From: HOT-345 sp963531535
GTDB lineage: Bacteria; Patescibacteriota; Gracilibacteria; Absconditabacterales; Absconditicoccaceae
Assembly: GCA_963531535.1 (NCBI GenBank)
Contig: CAUSGX010000007.1
Span: forward strand, 1-55,822
Length of the DNA stretch: 55,822 nt
Direction: 5' to 3'
Under the pieces are notes generated by a model. It was not told where the DNA came from. It ran no database searches and worked only from the letters and a program-made list of their open reading frames with translations. Positions within the stretch are counted from its first letter, which is position 1. Every line of letters begins with the position of its first letter. Positions 44,584-55,767 of the stretch are shown piece after piece. Made by a program: the position numbers and the translations under genes.

Positions 44584-47298
44584 ATGAAGCTAAATAAAAA
44601 ATATCAGCCAAATCATATAGTATATCAAAAAAAACAAGAGAAAAAAGACTGACGATATCCGATTTTTCTTCCGAAGTCAACTCTTTTTTCTCCAGAAGAA
44701 TTATGAACCCTCTATTATCAGGAATTAATGGGGAGAAATCTTCTACAGTTTACAGGCAAGAACTATCAGCCTCTGATTATCAAAAATCTCCATAATCTTA
44801 ACTTTTTAGAGGCATTAAGAGGGAAGGAAAAACTCCCTCTTTTTGCTCAATATCAGAAAATTAGTCAAATTGGGGAGAAAATGCAGAAAAAATCCCAGCA
44901 ATATCTTAAAAACCTCTTTTTCTGAGCTCAAGATGAAGAAGTAATTTTTAATGCAGAACAGATAGAAGAAATAGAGTCAGTTTTTTCTCTCCTTTCCCAA
45001 AAAAATCTTTTACAGAAGAAGCCACAGCTTGTCTACCGAGATGTTTCAAATCAAAGTGTCGTAAATACTGATGATATCGAGCGAAGAACAGAACCTCAGG
45101 TCGTGCTTGAGATAAAATGCTTTGTTGAAACAAAAAACGAGGTATTAACTATAGTAGTAGATGATATTATGAGTCTCTTCTCAGACGTCGGAGTAGTTGT
45201 GCATGCAAACGATAAGAGATACAAAAAGCATATTGGGAAAAAAATTATCCTCCCAATGATCAATAAGTCAATACCTATTTTCTGAGAACCAACAATTGAT
45301 ACGCTAAAAGATAATTGAGTCTATAGAATAAATCCTCTCTTGAGTCCTTCTCATCTTCAAAAAGCACAAGACTATAATTTGCCAATAGATGAGAGTTTTG
45401 TTGATGAATCGGGGCATTTTCTTGAGAATGTCGCAACCTTCGCTGGACAATCGCTCTTTGATTTTACAGAAAATATTATCGAAACACTGGATACAATAGG
45501 GAATCTTGCTTCGAGATCTGAGAAACTTCAGCAAATTCCTTATTCAAAAATAACAGGTCAGAGACTGATTAAAAGAGTCCTTCCTCTTTGGGTGATTGAC
45601 TATTCCTCTCTTCAATCTGAATTGCTAGATCGAATTCATCAGGCTGCGCCTAAACTAGAATCCCTTTTCCTATCTAAAGAAGAAGCTATACTTCCATTAG
45701 AGTCGAGAGATCACTTTGGATGGGGCATTTTTAGCAATGAGGCAACAAAAAACCTTTGCTTTTCGAGACCTTTAGTCGTAGATCAGAAGTGGAGTTCTGC
45801 ATACGAATATCTCTTGCTCTGACTCGTAATGAATCATTGGCTTCCTCTTAGCTTTCCCCTTGCTGATTTGATAGATCTATTGTATTTAGTGCCTGAGGAG
45901 ATAAAAAATTTCCTCTTGAGAAATGCTGAAAAGATTGAGAACCTTCAAGTAAGAGAAATACTAAACCACAGTATAGACCATACCCCTGAGCAGGTTATGG
46001 AAGACCGAATCAAGAATATTCAGGAGCTCCCACGAATAGAGCGAAATCCTAGTCAGGAGAAAATAACAATAAAAACAGAGAAACTTCCATATACTTATCA
46101 AGCAACTAAGGGAACCTTCGATCAGCAATTCCTGAGAGCTGTTGAAGTGGCTATACAAGCCAGAGAAAAGAAAGAAAATCTGATTCTATTTGCTCCTTCA
46201 GCTATTAACTTTACAAAGACACTGCTTCTGCTTACTTATCTAATGCAGATAGAGAAGGCTCCTCTCTTCATTAGCGAGATTCCTGCACTTCGCTATCAAT
46301 TCCCAATTCCTGAAAAGGCAGAAAATTTTGCAAAAAAATATGGACGAGATGCTCTAAGGCTCTGTATTGCCCAGCAGAAAAAGCTTGAGGAATCCAGTCT
46401 TCAGGAGAATTTTGATTATCTCAATCATTTCCGAAACCTTTTTAAACTCCTCTATGAAAAAGGAGCTTTTGATGAAAAAGATGATAATAATCAACTCGAA
46501 GCTATAGAACTCCGAGTCTATTCTCAGCGAGAGGAACTTCTAGACGAATATCAGTTGTATCAAACTTCGGGAAAAGGACTAGATGTCCTTATTCAAAAGA
46601 TCCAGGCATTCAGTAGAGGACAGTTTACTTGGTACTTAGAATTTGTAAAAAAGAGAAAAAATTCTGATGCTTATAGTGTGGCGGCTCAGATCTTTATTCA
46701 GATTTTGCAGGTTTTGATGCCATATATCCCAGAATTTACCTTACAAATTGAGTCAATACTTGGTCAGGAATTCCCAAGGCACCTTCATAGGCTCGCTTAT
46801 CAGGGAAAGAAGGATTATAGACTTCATCTCCTTTTTGATATCATTAAGGGGGTAACTCAACAGAAGCTCAAACTCAAACTCAAGAAACATCAGTCAATTC
46901 GCCTTGCCGTGAGAGCAAATCAGGATATTCTGAGGTTGGTAGAAGACCACAAAGATGTTTTTCATGCATTGCTCAAGGTGGACTGAATAGATCTAGTAGA
47001 GCTTAATAGCCGTCTTCCGTCAGAATTCGCTTCCTTCACAATATTAGAGATAGAAATCTGAATTAAGTCAAGCGAAGAACCGAAGATAGAAGACGATCTC
47101 CTGATTCTAGAAAAACTCTATAGAGCAAAGCTCCAGCAATCAGAATATCTTAGAACGACACTAATGATGCTCTCGACAAACCCGCTTATAGCTCAGGATA
47201 AGGTGGCAGAAAAGGAAAAGGAACTTCAGCTCCTCAAGGATGAAATTGATACTCTTGACATTAAGATAAAAAAAATTAAAATGCAGAGAAGAGCTTAG
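44584..47298 (+). CDS. degenerate valyl-tRNA synthetase-like protein
   Basis: 904 residues, the size of a real ValRS. Residues about 165-325 match the CP1 editing domain (VVVHANDKRYKKHIGKKIIL, INKSIPIFGEPTID, VYRINPLLSPSHLQKAQDYN, LPIDESFVDESGHF). Near residue 586 it has YGRDALRLCIA (usual YGaDALRf), then an anticodon-binding-like helical region, and finally a ValRS-type C-terminal coiled coil (EKEKELQLLKDEIDTLDIKIKKIK). But the N-terminal PPPNVTG.LH.GHAL (HIGH) region is not recognisable, and the KMSKS region before YGRDALR reads FPIPEKAENF. Probably cannot activate valine; editing or tRNA binding may remain. Confidence 0.75.
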
Positions 47299-47333
47299 TG
47301 TTAATTTTAATAATCTTTTATGTGTGGACAGAT

Positions 47334-49097
47334 ATGAGCGATAAATCAAAGAACATCTTAAAATATGTGATGATATTTCTTCTATGCTTTTTCTGAGTAT
47401 TTGGGCTGGCTTTATTTCTAAATTCTAAAGCAGAACAGCCACAAGAAAAAACTGAATTTACCATCCAAACAACGACAATTGATCAGATAGATTCTTCTAT
47501 CAGCCTCGAAAAGCCAGGGACAATTCTCTCTAGTCAAGATATTACGGTAGCTGCTCAAGCAAACGGTAAAGTAAGCCGTATTGCTTTTAAGGAGGGAAAC
47601 CATGTGAAAGGTTGAGATCAGATTGTTTATCTTTCTGATACTGTCGCTAGTTATGAACTTCAGGTGCAAAGAGCCAAAAATAATCTTGATAGAGCACTCC
47701 TTACTAGAGAACAAACCGAAAATAGCCTTAAACAGCAACTTGATCAAGCTGAAAATAGCTATAAGACAGCATTACAATCTTTTGAGGCAGCTCAAGTAAG
47801 TGCAGAAAATGCCGTTAAGCAAGCGAATATGGGGGTGACTTCAGCTGATGATCAAATTTCCGCATTGAGGAAACAGTTTCAACCTCAAAAGCTTGCTCTT
47901 CTTTCGCTGTTAAATTCAGTAATAGAATCAAGTGATAAGTGGCTCTGAGTTACGACGTATTATGATGATCTGAAAACAGGTTTTGAAATCTATATCTGAG
48001 CAAAAGATCAAAATCAAAAAAATCAGACTGAACAGTCGTTAAGAGATCTTTATGTTCTCAAGGAGTCAATCACAAAACTTCCCTCTTCACCGCAAACTGA
48101 TGCCGAGTTAAAAGATTCAGTGCATCAAATTGATGCCGCATATACCCAAATTGAAAATTTTGCAGGAATGATGATTCAACTGATGAAAAATTCTATTTCA
48201 TCAGTAGGAACACTTGATCAGGCTACAATTGATGCGACAATCAGAAATTTTGAATCAATTCAAGCTGGACAAGCACTCATAGGTTCCAAAGCAAATTTCA
48301 TTTCTTATCTCAATCAGGTAGATGCTCAGCTTTCAGGTTCTGGAACTTTAGCTCAAGACAGTGCAAAGATTACTTATGAAGATGCTCTAGCCAGAAGCAA
48401 GAATACTCTTTTTACGAGTGAAATTGCGGTCAAAAATGCAAAGGTAAATTACGAAACACTCCTAGCAAATAATCCTGTTCAGTTAAGACTTCTAGATAAT
48501 GCAATCGTTGATGCAAAGATCGCCTATGAATCAGCACTTACGCAGTACAATAAACTTGTTGTGAGGACGCCAGTTTCAGGGATTATTGGTGAGATTCTAG
48601 TTTCAGAAGGTCAAGATGTTGCAGTAGGAAACCCGGTCTTCAAGGTCTCAGGACTCAAGAAACATCAGATCGAGGTTCATGTAACTGCAAATGAGTATAA
48701 ATATCTTCAGCAAGATAAACCAGTTTCAGTAACCTACCAAGGACAAAGTTTAACTGGAGCGATTAGTGCAATTAGTACGGTTGCAGACAAGACAAATCTC
48801 TTTAAGGTAACGATTGAACTCGATTCAGATTTGGAACTTGTTGGAGATGTTGCAAAAGTGAATTTCCCTATTCTCTTTACTCCTCATACCTTGCTTCCTC
48901 TAGAAAGGGTAAAAATTCTAGAAGATAATCTTGCTGCAGTGCCAGTGATGAGCGGAGGGACTCTTACAGAGAAGCTCGTGAAAATTAAAACAATATGGGG
49001 AAATTTCATCGAACTTGAAGAACCATTCCCAGCTGATCAAACTATCGTTACAACTGATATGAGTTCCTTTGATGAAAATAAGTATGTTATTAAATAA
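47334..49097 (+). CDS. membrane fusion (adaptor) protein, HlyD/MacA-like, orphan
   Basis: 587 residues. Membrane anchor KYVMIFLLCFFGVFGLALFL, first lipoyl half (NGKVSRIAFKEGNHVKGGDQIVYL), a long coiled coil with A/K/Q/N heptads (about residues 105-390), second half (YNKLVVRTPVSGIIGEILVSEGQDVAVGNPVF) and a barrel region (HQIEVHVTANEYKYLQQDKPVSVTY). It has the same plan as the protein at 8167, but no ABC or permease gene is adjacent. It may serve the transporter at 10367-12335 or one encoded elsewhere. Start at ATG 47334, 35 bp after the ValRS-like gene. Confidence 0.85.
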
Positions 49098-49144
49098 CTA
49101 AAAAAGCTCAAAAATCAGAATTTTATTCTTGTTTATTATTCGTT

Positions 49145-49930
49145 ATGGCTAAAGAACAAAAAAAAGCTACAGGAAGTAAAACCATGCTTTTAGGAGCTAG
49201 TGGAATAGTACTTCTTGCTCTGATTTTTACAGTGATTGCTCTATGGAATTCAAAGAGTAAAGCACCAGTTTCTGAGCAAGTACTTCCTGAAAATCAGACA
49301 TGAAGCCAAGTAGCTTTATCTCATCAAATCAGTACTTGAGATGACTCATTAAATGTCTCAGGTCAGAATTCTTTATCTCTTAGTACATGAAATACTATGA
49401 CAGCAGAACAAGCAATCAAAAACTACCTCGCTTCGGCGAATCAAGATATTCAGTCAGAAACTGTAAAAAGTGGTGATACAATTACTGTAGACTATATTGG
49501 AAGACTCAATGATAGTGAAGTATTTGATACGAGTGTTGAGTCTGTAGCTCAGGCAAGCGGAAAATATAATCCAAATAGAAACTACTCAGAGGGACTTTCT
49601 TTCAAGGTTGGAGCTGGTCAAATGATTGCTGGATTCGACGCAGGAGTTGTTGGTATGAAGGTTGGAGAGACAAAGACCGTTAAAATCCCAGCTGCACAAG
49701 CTTATGGTGAGAGAAGTGAGGAAAATATTGTTCGTTTCCCAATTAAAGACCTTGGAGAAGATGCTAAAGATGCAAAGGTTGGAATGCAGGTATATCTTGG
49801 GGGAAGATTCCCAGCTGTGATTACTGAAATCACTGATACTGAAATCGTTTTTGATGCGAACCATGAACTCGCAGGAAAGGATCTAATTTTTGATATCACA
49901 ATCAAAAATATTGCTCCAGCTGCAAAATAG
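49145..49930 (+). CDS. membrane-anchored FKBP-type peptidyl-prolyl isomerase
   Basis: 261 residues. N-terminal anchor (MLLGASGIVLLALIFTVIALW), an S/T/Q/G-rich linker with five TGA codons, then an FKBP domain from about residue 105: GDTITVDYIGRLNDSEVFDTS, SFKVGAGQMIAGFDAGVVGMKVGETKTVKIPAAQAYG. It has an IF-type insert after the YGERSEENI segment, so it is closer to SlyD-like FKBPs than to minimal ones. It would help to fold exported proteins outside the membrane, in line with the many secreted proteins here. It follows the orphan adaptor by 47 bp. Confidence 0.92.
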
Positions 49931-49981
49931 TGTAAAAAAGATCAAAAATCTGATTTTTTATCTTTAAATGCTTTGATAACT

Positions 49982-50437
49982 ATGAAGCTTTCCATTTATA
50001 ATGGTGAATTTTACCAGAGAAGCAAGCGATGGTATCTTGCTTTTTGACTGATAGTCCTTGGAATTGTTGTGCTCTCTATTATCTACGATAATATTTTTGG
50101 TGCGGTGCTTGTATTAGTGCTTGTATGAGGGTATCTCTATATTCAGACTAAAATTGGGATCGAGACGAGTATGGAAATCAAAGATGAAGGTATCCAGGTC
50201 CTAGATAGACTATTTCTTTATGGAGAGCTTCAAGGATTTGTCCTAGAAATGGAGAAAAAAAGCTGAAAACTGATAAATATCGTCCTTGTAAAAACTAAGG
50301 GGGCAGAAGCTTTTACCCTTAGAGCAACTTCTGAGGAGTTAAAATCTTTTTGTCTTGTTCTTCAAGAAAGAATTCCTCAACTTCAAAGTTATCAAGTTTG
50401 ACTTCTAGATAATCTCTTTAGAAAATTAAAAATCTAA
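49982..50437 (+). CDS. small membrane protein with two TM segments
   Basis: 151 residues. MKLSIYNGEFYQRSKRWYL, then two membrane spans (FGLIVLGIVVLSIIYDNI, FGAVLVLVLVGGYLYI), then a cytoplasmic beta/alpha domain (IEIKDEGIQVLDRLFLYGELQGF-like pattern, start at about residue 65) that resembles a PH-like fold. The polar N-terminus followed by two TM helices and such a domain is often seen in CPR genomes next to secretion genes. Function unknown. Ends inside a strong terminator. Confidence 0.72.
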
Positions 50438-50462
50438 AAAACAGACCACTGGTCTGTTTTTT
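50436..50462 (+). terminator. strong rho-independent terminator
   Basis: AAAAAACAGACC/GGTCTGTTTTTT, a 12-bp stem with a 3-nt loop, overlapping the stop codon of the preceding gene. The A run makes it bidirectional. Confidence 0.9.
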
Positions 50463-50511
50463 GTATTAAGTCTATTTGATGGATCCCATCATCTTTAAGT
50501 TTTTAAGAGCT

Positions 50512-50552
50512 AATCATCGCGAGGCGGAGCCGTGGCGATCTCAATATTCAAA
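50512..50552. repeat. REP-like palindromic element
   Basis: ATCATCGCGAGGCGGAGCCGTGGCGATCTC is GC-rich in an AT-rich context and shares TCATCGCGAGGC and GTGGCGATC with the element at 55600-55751. It lies directly downstream of the tatD stop codon. Confidence 0.7.
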
Positions 50553-51359
50553 CTATCCTCTATACAATCTCCAAAAATTCTCCTCAACCTGCGCCCAAAG
50601 TTTCTCTTCACTTACTCCTAACGTCTCGGCAGCAAATTTTCCAACAATACTTACCTTTGCAGGACTGTTGATTTGGCCACGAAAACCTTGTGGAGAGAGA
50701 TAGGGAGCATCAGTTTCAAGGAGGATCTGACTAAAATCAGTTTCTCTCAGACTTGCTCTAATTTCCTCAGCCTTTGGATAGCTGATATTACCCGTAAAAC
50801 CAATAAAAAGCTGATTAAATTCAGATTTTAAAACTTTGATTTCATCTGGTCAATATCCCCAGCAATGAAAATAAATCACCAAATCCTTAAACTCTCTCAA
50901 TATCTCTAGTGTCTCAGAAAAAGCATCTCTAGAGTGAATTACTATTGGTAAGTCAAACTCTCTTGCTAGTTCGCATTGTGCTCTAAAAAAATCTCTTTGA
51001 AGTCCGAGAAAGCTCGCTCCTTCTGGATAGTGAAGATCGATTCAACATTCTCAAATAGCCACAATCGAATCTTTATTCGCATCAATTTGTTGCTTGATCA
51101 GGGTGATTTCTTCCTCAACATTCCCAATTGCATTCCCAACATCACAAGGATGAATACCAAGACTCGCTTTTATCCAGAGGTCTGGAAAAGATGCTCTGCT
51201 TTCATTTGAAATAGTCAAACCATTAGTATTATATTGACGATTTGCTCAAATATTTACAAGTCCATGTCCTCCTACTGTAGCGAATGCTTCCAAATGCTCT
51301 TTTCGATTAGGAAAAAGATCTTCTTGATTCAGGTGAGTATGGGCATCAAAAATACGCAT
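50553..51359 (-). CDS. tatD: TatD family hydrolase (DNase)
   Basis: 268 residues with all metal-site motifs in order: DAHTHLN at the start, GIHPCD, VAIGECGIDLHY, VIHSRDA, YFHCWG and LETDAPYLSP near the end. TatD-type enzymes are metal-dependent 3'-5' exonucleases on DNA, possibly acting in repair or quality control. Glycines in the GECGIDL motif and in HCWGYG include TGA codons. A single gene on (-), between two (+) transcripts. Confidence 0.93.
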
Positions 51360-51618
51360 TATCAGTACTACAAAAAAAATAAAAAATCAGATTTTTTTCA
51401 TGATTATGCAATATCCCACTATACTCAATTAAAGAAAAAAAACAACCCAACTTCACATATTTAGGCTTTCCTTATTATAAATCGCCATTATTCACAGCAA
51501 TTAGATTTACATATAAAAAGAGATTCTCAAGAAAAATTTGCAAAAATAGAGAAAATCTGTATCATTCCACTTATTTATCTTCGGAGTGATAAGTGCTTTT
51601 AGTTATATATTGAGAAAT

Positions 51619-53349
51619 ATGGTAAGAAATTTTTTAAAGAAGCATATGAGAGTTATTGGTTTCTGATTATTATGCTTTTGACTATCCTTATTCGGGCAAG
51701 TAGAGGCCAGTGGAACTGGAGAGGTTACCTACTATACTACAGACTGTTTCCCTGTATCTACTGGATGTGTAGATAAAATTACTTTTGTCGTGAATACTCC
51801 GGGGGGAGATATTAATTGGATAGAGACGGAGGCTCTTGAACAGAGAACTCTGTGACATACGGGAGACGCTTCATATTATCTATCAGGGAATGAAAAAAGG
51901 GAAGTTCAGCTTTCTTGAGAAAAGCTTATCTTCCTTGAAGCTTATTGACTATTCTTTACTAAGGAGAATTCAATCTATAGGAATGCATTTACGCAGCCTT
52001 GGCAAACTAATACATGAGATATTATTTATGATGTTGATAATGTATTAAAGGGAACGTGGGCGATTTCTCCAAGTATTGAAAAGTACCTCCCTGTAAAAAA
52101 TGAACAGAATGAACTGATTGGTTATATTTTACGTACGATCACTGATCCTTTTACGGGTTTTAATGATATCTACGCTCCACTTTATCAAACGACTCCTTTC
52201 TTTACAACAAATGGAACTACACTAAAGACCGTTCTCTCTGGAGAAAACACTCTTAGATTTACTGGGACAAAGGAAATCTTGGCTCAGCAACTTCCATCAA
52301 TAGTAAATCTAGAAGATAAGAGTCTAGTCCAAGCTTTTCTCACTACAGGGACGCTTGCTGGTTCTCAGCTCCACACACTTGAGGGAGAAAAAATACTCTT
52401 CTTTGATTTAGGAACTGGGACACTGGTATTGATGTCCGGATCTTCAATTTTTCAGTGAAGTTTTACTGGAGGAATTGCAGGAACGCCTAGCTACGATTCA
52501 AGTACTCTCAAGCCTACCTGAATATCTCTTGGTTCAGTTGTAGCTTACAATGAGGTTAGAAAAAACTGAAATCTCGTAGGTTATGCGCTAAAAGACCAGT
52601 CAAATCAGCGATTTTATGCAGTGAAGAGGGTTGTTTATAGCTCTTCTGGAGGAGGATGAGGGTACTGGATTACTCCACAGCCAGTAACAAATACTTCCAC
52701 AGGAGATAAACAAGAAGAGAAAAAGGAGGAAAAGAAACCAGAACAACCTCAAGAAAAGCTCCCAGAGCAGACGAAGAAAGTGTATTCGTGAGAGGTAGAT
52801 ATTCCAAACTGTTCTATTCAGTATTCTCAATTCGCTTCTGAGCAGAATGATGCTTATCTTTGGGCTTGTCAACACAATATTACAACGATGAGGACAATCC
52901 AGGAGGCGAGGCTAGAACAGCCACTAACTAGAGCAGAACTTGCAAAAATAATGTCTGTATATGCGATGAAGGAATATCATCTCAAGCCTCTCAGAGCAGG
53001 AGCTGTAAACTATAAAGATGTGAATGCTGATCTTGGAGATTTGGCAGATTATATCCAGCTTGCCTACCAGCTCCAGATTATGGGAATCAATGCTGGTGGA
53101 ACACCAATACAAGCTTTTGAACCACATAAATTAGTGTCTAGAGCAGAATTCGCAACAGTCCTTTCTAGAGTGATCTGGGGAAATAAACATAACATTTCTG
53201 GAGATGATCGATATTCTGCACATCTTCAGGCGCTCAAGAAATATAAAATTATTACGTCTGATGTCCCAGCTAATCGGTGGGAACTGAGAGGACGAGCGCT
53301 TCTTATGCTACATAGAAATGCTCAATCCCCTGTTGAAATAAAAAGCTAG
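51619..53349 (+). CDS. exported protein with C-terminal SLH-like domain
   Basis: 576 residues. Signal peptide (RVIGFGLLCFGLSLFGQVEA), a beta-rich N-terminal part with a likely disulphide (TDCFPVSTGC), a glycine-rich hinge (SSGGGGGYW), then a K/E/P/Q-rich linker near residue 380, and a C-terminal SLH-like domain (CSIQYSQFASEQNDAYLWAC; PLTRAELAKIMSVYAMKEYH; VSRAEFATVLSRVIWGNKH; RYSAHLQALKKYKIIT). The domain is closely related to that of the S-layer-like protein at 34081, down to the SRxIWG segment. Probably attached to the same cell-wall ligand. Many TGA codons in the N-terminal two thirds, none in the SLH-like part. Confidence 0.87.
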
Positions 53350-53366
53350 TTAAAAAATAAAAAAAT

Positions 53367-53389
53367 CTGACCTTTTGAGTCAGGTTTTT
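53367..53389 (+). terminator. short terminator
   Basis: CTGAC/GTCAG stem with T run after the SLH-like protein gene. Confidence 0.6.
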
Positions 53390-53464
53390 CTTTTCTTTTT
53401 TGAGAAGATTTTTCTTTGATTCCCCTCTAAAAAAACAAAAAAGCATAAAAAAGAGAAAAAATCA

Positions 53465-53492
53465 TTGCAATTTGTTGGCAAATCACTATAAG
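53465..53492 (+). promoter_or_regulatory. promoter of the bL9 gene
   Basis: TTGCAA (53465-53470), 16-bp spacer, TATAAG (53487-53492); leader of about 38 nt. Confidence 0.6.
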
Positions 53493-53536
53493 TTATCTCC
53501 AGTTAGTGTTTTACTTATCTAAAAGTACTTGTTAAA

Positions 53537-54160
53537 ATGCCAAGGAGAACAATTAAAAACAGAAACATTGAGGTGATTTTGCTTCAGGATGACAAGCATC
53601 TCGGTGAAAAATATGAAATTGTAGCTGTAAAGCCAATTTTTGCTAGAAATGTACTTTTGCCTCAAAATATTGCTGTTCTTGCAGACAAGGCAAATAAGAA
53701 CAAGTATGAACAAAAGATGCAGGCTGCAGTAGTAGCTAGAGCAAAGAAGGCAGCAGGTCTTGATGATCTTTTTGCTAAGATGGCAGAAAATGGAGGAGTA
53801 ACTATTACTAGAAAGGTGAATAAAGACAATGTTCTTTATGCAAAGGTTCACGAATCTGATGTTGTTGAAGCGATCAAAGAGACTTATGGAGTTGATGTAG
53901 ATTCTCATCTCTTCAAGCTAAAAAAGAAGATCAATGAAGCAGGAACTTTCGTAGTGCCATTTATGTATAAGGACATGAAAAAAGAGGTAACAGTTATCGT
54001 TAAGCCTGAACATGTAGAAAAGGTGCAAGAGGAGAAATCTGAAGAGACTCCAGTTGTTACAGTTGAAAAGACAAAAGAAGAGCTTAAGGCTGAAAGAGAA
54101 GCAAAAAAGGCAGCAGAAAAGGCTGAAAAGATCGCAAAACTCAAGGAAAAGTATAAATAA
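53537..54160 (+). CDS. rplI: ribosomal protein bL9
   Basis: 207 residues. N-terminal domain matches bL9: VILLQDDKHLGEKYEIVAVKP then FARNVLLPQNIAVLA (family: VILLEDV..LGkkGdvveVk.GYARN.LiP...A). The long linker helix and C-terminal domain follow, then a lysine/glutamate/alanine tail of about 45 residues beyond the usual 150. The conserved KKG is KYE here. No TGA codon is used, as in other highly expressed genes here. It has its own promoter and terminator. bL9 is absent in several CPR lineages, so its presence is useful for placement. Confidence 0.9.
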   Translation: MPRRTIKNRNIEVILLQDDKHLGEKYEIVAVKPIFARNVLLPQNIAVLADKANKNKYEQKMQAAVVARAKKAAGLDDLFAKMAENGGVTITRKVNKDNVLYAKVHESDVVEAIKETYGVDVDSHLFKLKKKINEAGTFVVPFMYKDMKKEVTVIVKPEHVEKVQEEKSEETPVVTVEKTKEELKAEREAKKAAEKAEKIAKLKEKYK

Positions 54161-54179
54161 TCTATGCTTTAATATAAGG

Positions 54180-54212
54180 AAAGCTTCATCAGGAATTGAT
54201 GAGGCTTTTTTC
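54180..54212 (+). terminator. rho-independent terminator after bL9
   Basis: AAAGCTTCATCA/TGATGAGGCTTT stem with one T-G pair, GGAAT-type loop and T run. Confidence 0.88.
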
Positions 54213-54283
54213 TAAAATCTTATCTTGAAAAACTTGATAAAATCCATATTAACAAAGCAATCTAATCTCTTTATATTCTACAA

Positions 54284-55552
54284 ATGATAATGTTGAAAAA
54301 GAATTTATTCTTCCTTGTGATATTCTATTTATTTGTGCTTCAGGTTGCACTTATCGGTTTACTCTTTAGTGTTCCTCAGTTTTATACTCTTGCGGGAGTA
54401 AATCTTGGGGCATTAGTCGTTCTTTTAGGACTTCATAGCTTTTTCTCAAAGAAAAAAGATGAAGAAATCTGAGATAAACCATTTGTCAGAGAAGTAAGCT
54501 ACACTGAAAAAGAGGAAGTAAAGGACGAGGAAAAAGTCTCAGAATCAAATATTGAAAATATCAAGATTAAAATTAATAGAACAAGAATTAAACCTGTTGC
54601 AAAAGGTTCTGCTCTCTATCGCTTTCTGGCATTTCTATTTGCTCTTGTTGGTTTTTGAGGAATTCTATTTATTCTGTGGGATATTGTAGACTTCGGTGCG
54701 ATGATCCTCTGAGCATTCTGTATGATAATTTTTCTCCTTGTTGCTTTCAAAGGAGCTAATCTCCGAAATAAATCATTTTTCGCCTCAGTATATGTTTTGA
54801 TCTTTTTATGCCTAGGAATCCTCGGGGTATGGGGGCTCTTTACTCCAGATTCAGTGACTTTGAGAGAAGATATAAAAGATTCAATAACTACTTTCATCGC
54901 TGGATTAAAATGAAATGTTCCTGAGAAAAAAACAGAAAAAACTGATCAGAATCAGCTTTCTGGATATGTATTTGAGGGAACAGGAAGTATTACTAATATA
55001 GTCCTCTCAGGAAAGGAATCTTCAGAAAGTTTGACTGGAGATATCCCAACGACACCTGTTGTCTTAACAGGAACTCAGACCCCAGCAGCTCAATCTGGAA
55101 CAACTACTCAGACAACTATCCAAACTGGAGCCTCAGTTCAGACAATAACAGGCGCACAAAATACTGTTCCAGTTGTAGAGACACAAAACTCAGCAAAAAC
55201 TTCTAGTGATGAGACTGCTGAAGTAACTATGATAGAAGCGATCAAACACCTTATCGTTGCAAATGCAATTCCGCTTTCTACCTCAAAAAGCGTAAACTTT
55301 ACTCATGTAGCAAAGACAAGTAAAGATTATCCTTACATGAAAACTGCACTAGAAAAAAAGATGATCTGATCAACGACAAATCCTTATACTGTGCTCAGTT
55401 GTGATGTGTATATTGTAATGAGAGGACTTGCTGAGGGGCGATCTGTTGCAAAGGGCGATGATGTTAAGTGAAATTATCGAAAAGTTGCAACTGCTAAAAA
55501 TGAGCTTAATGGATGCCAGCAAGGTGCAAAGCTTACTGTAGCAAATCTGTAA
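54284..55552 (+). CDS. membrane protein with Thr-rich linker and short SLH-like end
   Basis: 422 residues. Two TM segments at the start (FFLVIFYLFVLQVALIGLLF, LAGVNLGALVVLLGLHSFF), a charged cytoplasmic loop, then three more TM segments (about residues 105-195), followed by an extracellular T/Q/S-rich linker (TQTPAAQSGTTTQTT) and a C-terminal domain of about 105 residues. That domain has IEAIKHLIVANAIPLS, NFTHVAKTSKDYPYMKTALEKKMIG and VYIVMRGLAEGR, similar to half of the SLH-like domain seen elsewhere in the window. It contains two Cys that may pair. Eight or so TGA codons. Confidence 0.8.
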
Positions 55553-55566
55553 AAATAAGAAAAAGC

Positions 55567-55595
55567 TGATTCCAGAGATAGAGTCAGTTTTTTTG
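55567..55595 (+). terminator. rho-independent terminator
   Basis: CTGATTC/GAGTCAG stem with one T-G pair and a T run, 14 bp after the stop. Confidence 0.8.
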
Positions 55596-55599
55596 ATTT

Positions 55600-55751
55600 G
55601 TCATCGCGAGACTCTCCCAACACTTCCTCATCGCGAGGCTCACGAATGTGAGCTGTGGCGATCCAGTTGAAGTCAAATTGGGAATTTTTGTTGTCCTGGA
55701 TTGCGAAGCAACCGCTTTGCGGACATTGCTTCGCTGCCGCTCGCAATGACA
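55600..55751. repeat. REP-like palindromic repeat cluster
   Basis: GTCATCGCGAGACT, CTCATCGCGAGGCTCAC, GAGCTGTGGCGATCC, then GGATTGCGAAGCAACC, CATTGCTTCGC and CGCTCGCAATGAC form nested inverted copies of a GC-rich unit. Units of the type CATTGCGAG...GAAGCAATCC are common dispersed elements in many bacteria. Related copies occur at 50512-50552 and, decayed, at 33240-33405. Confidence 0.8.
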
Positions 55752-55767
55752 GGTTTGTTATAATAGA

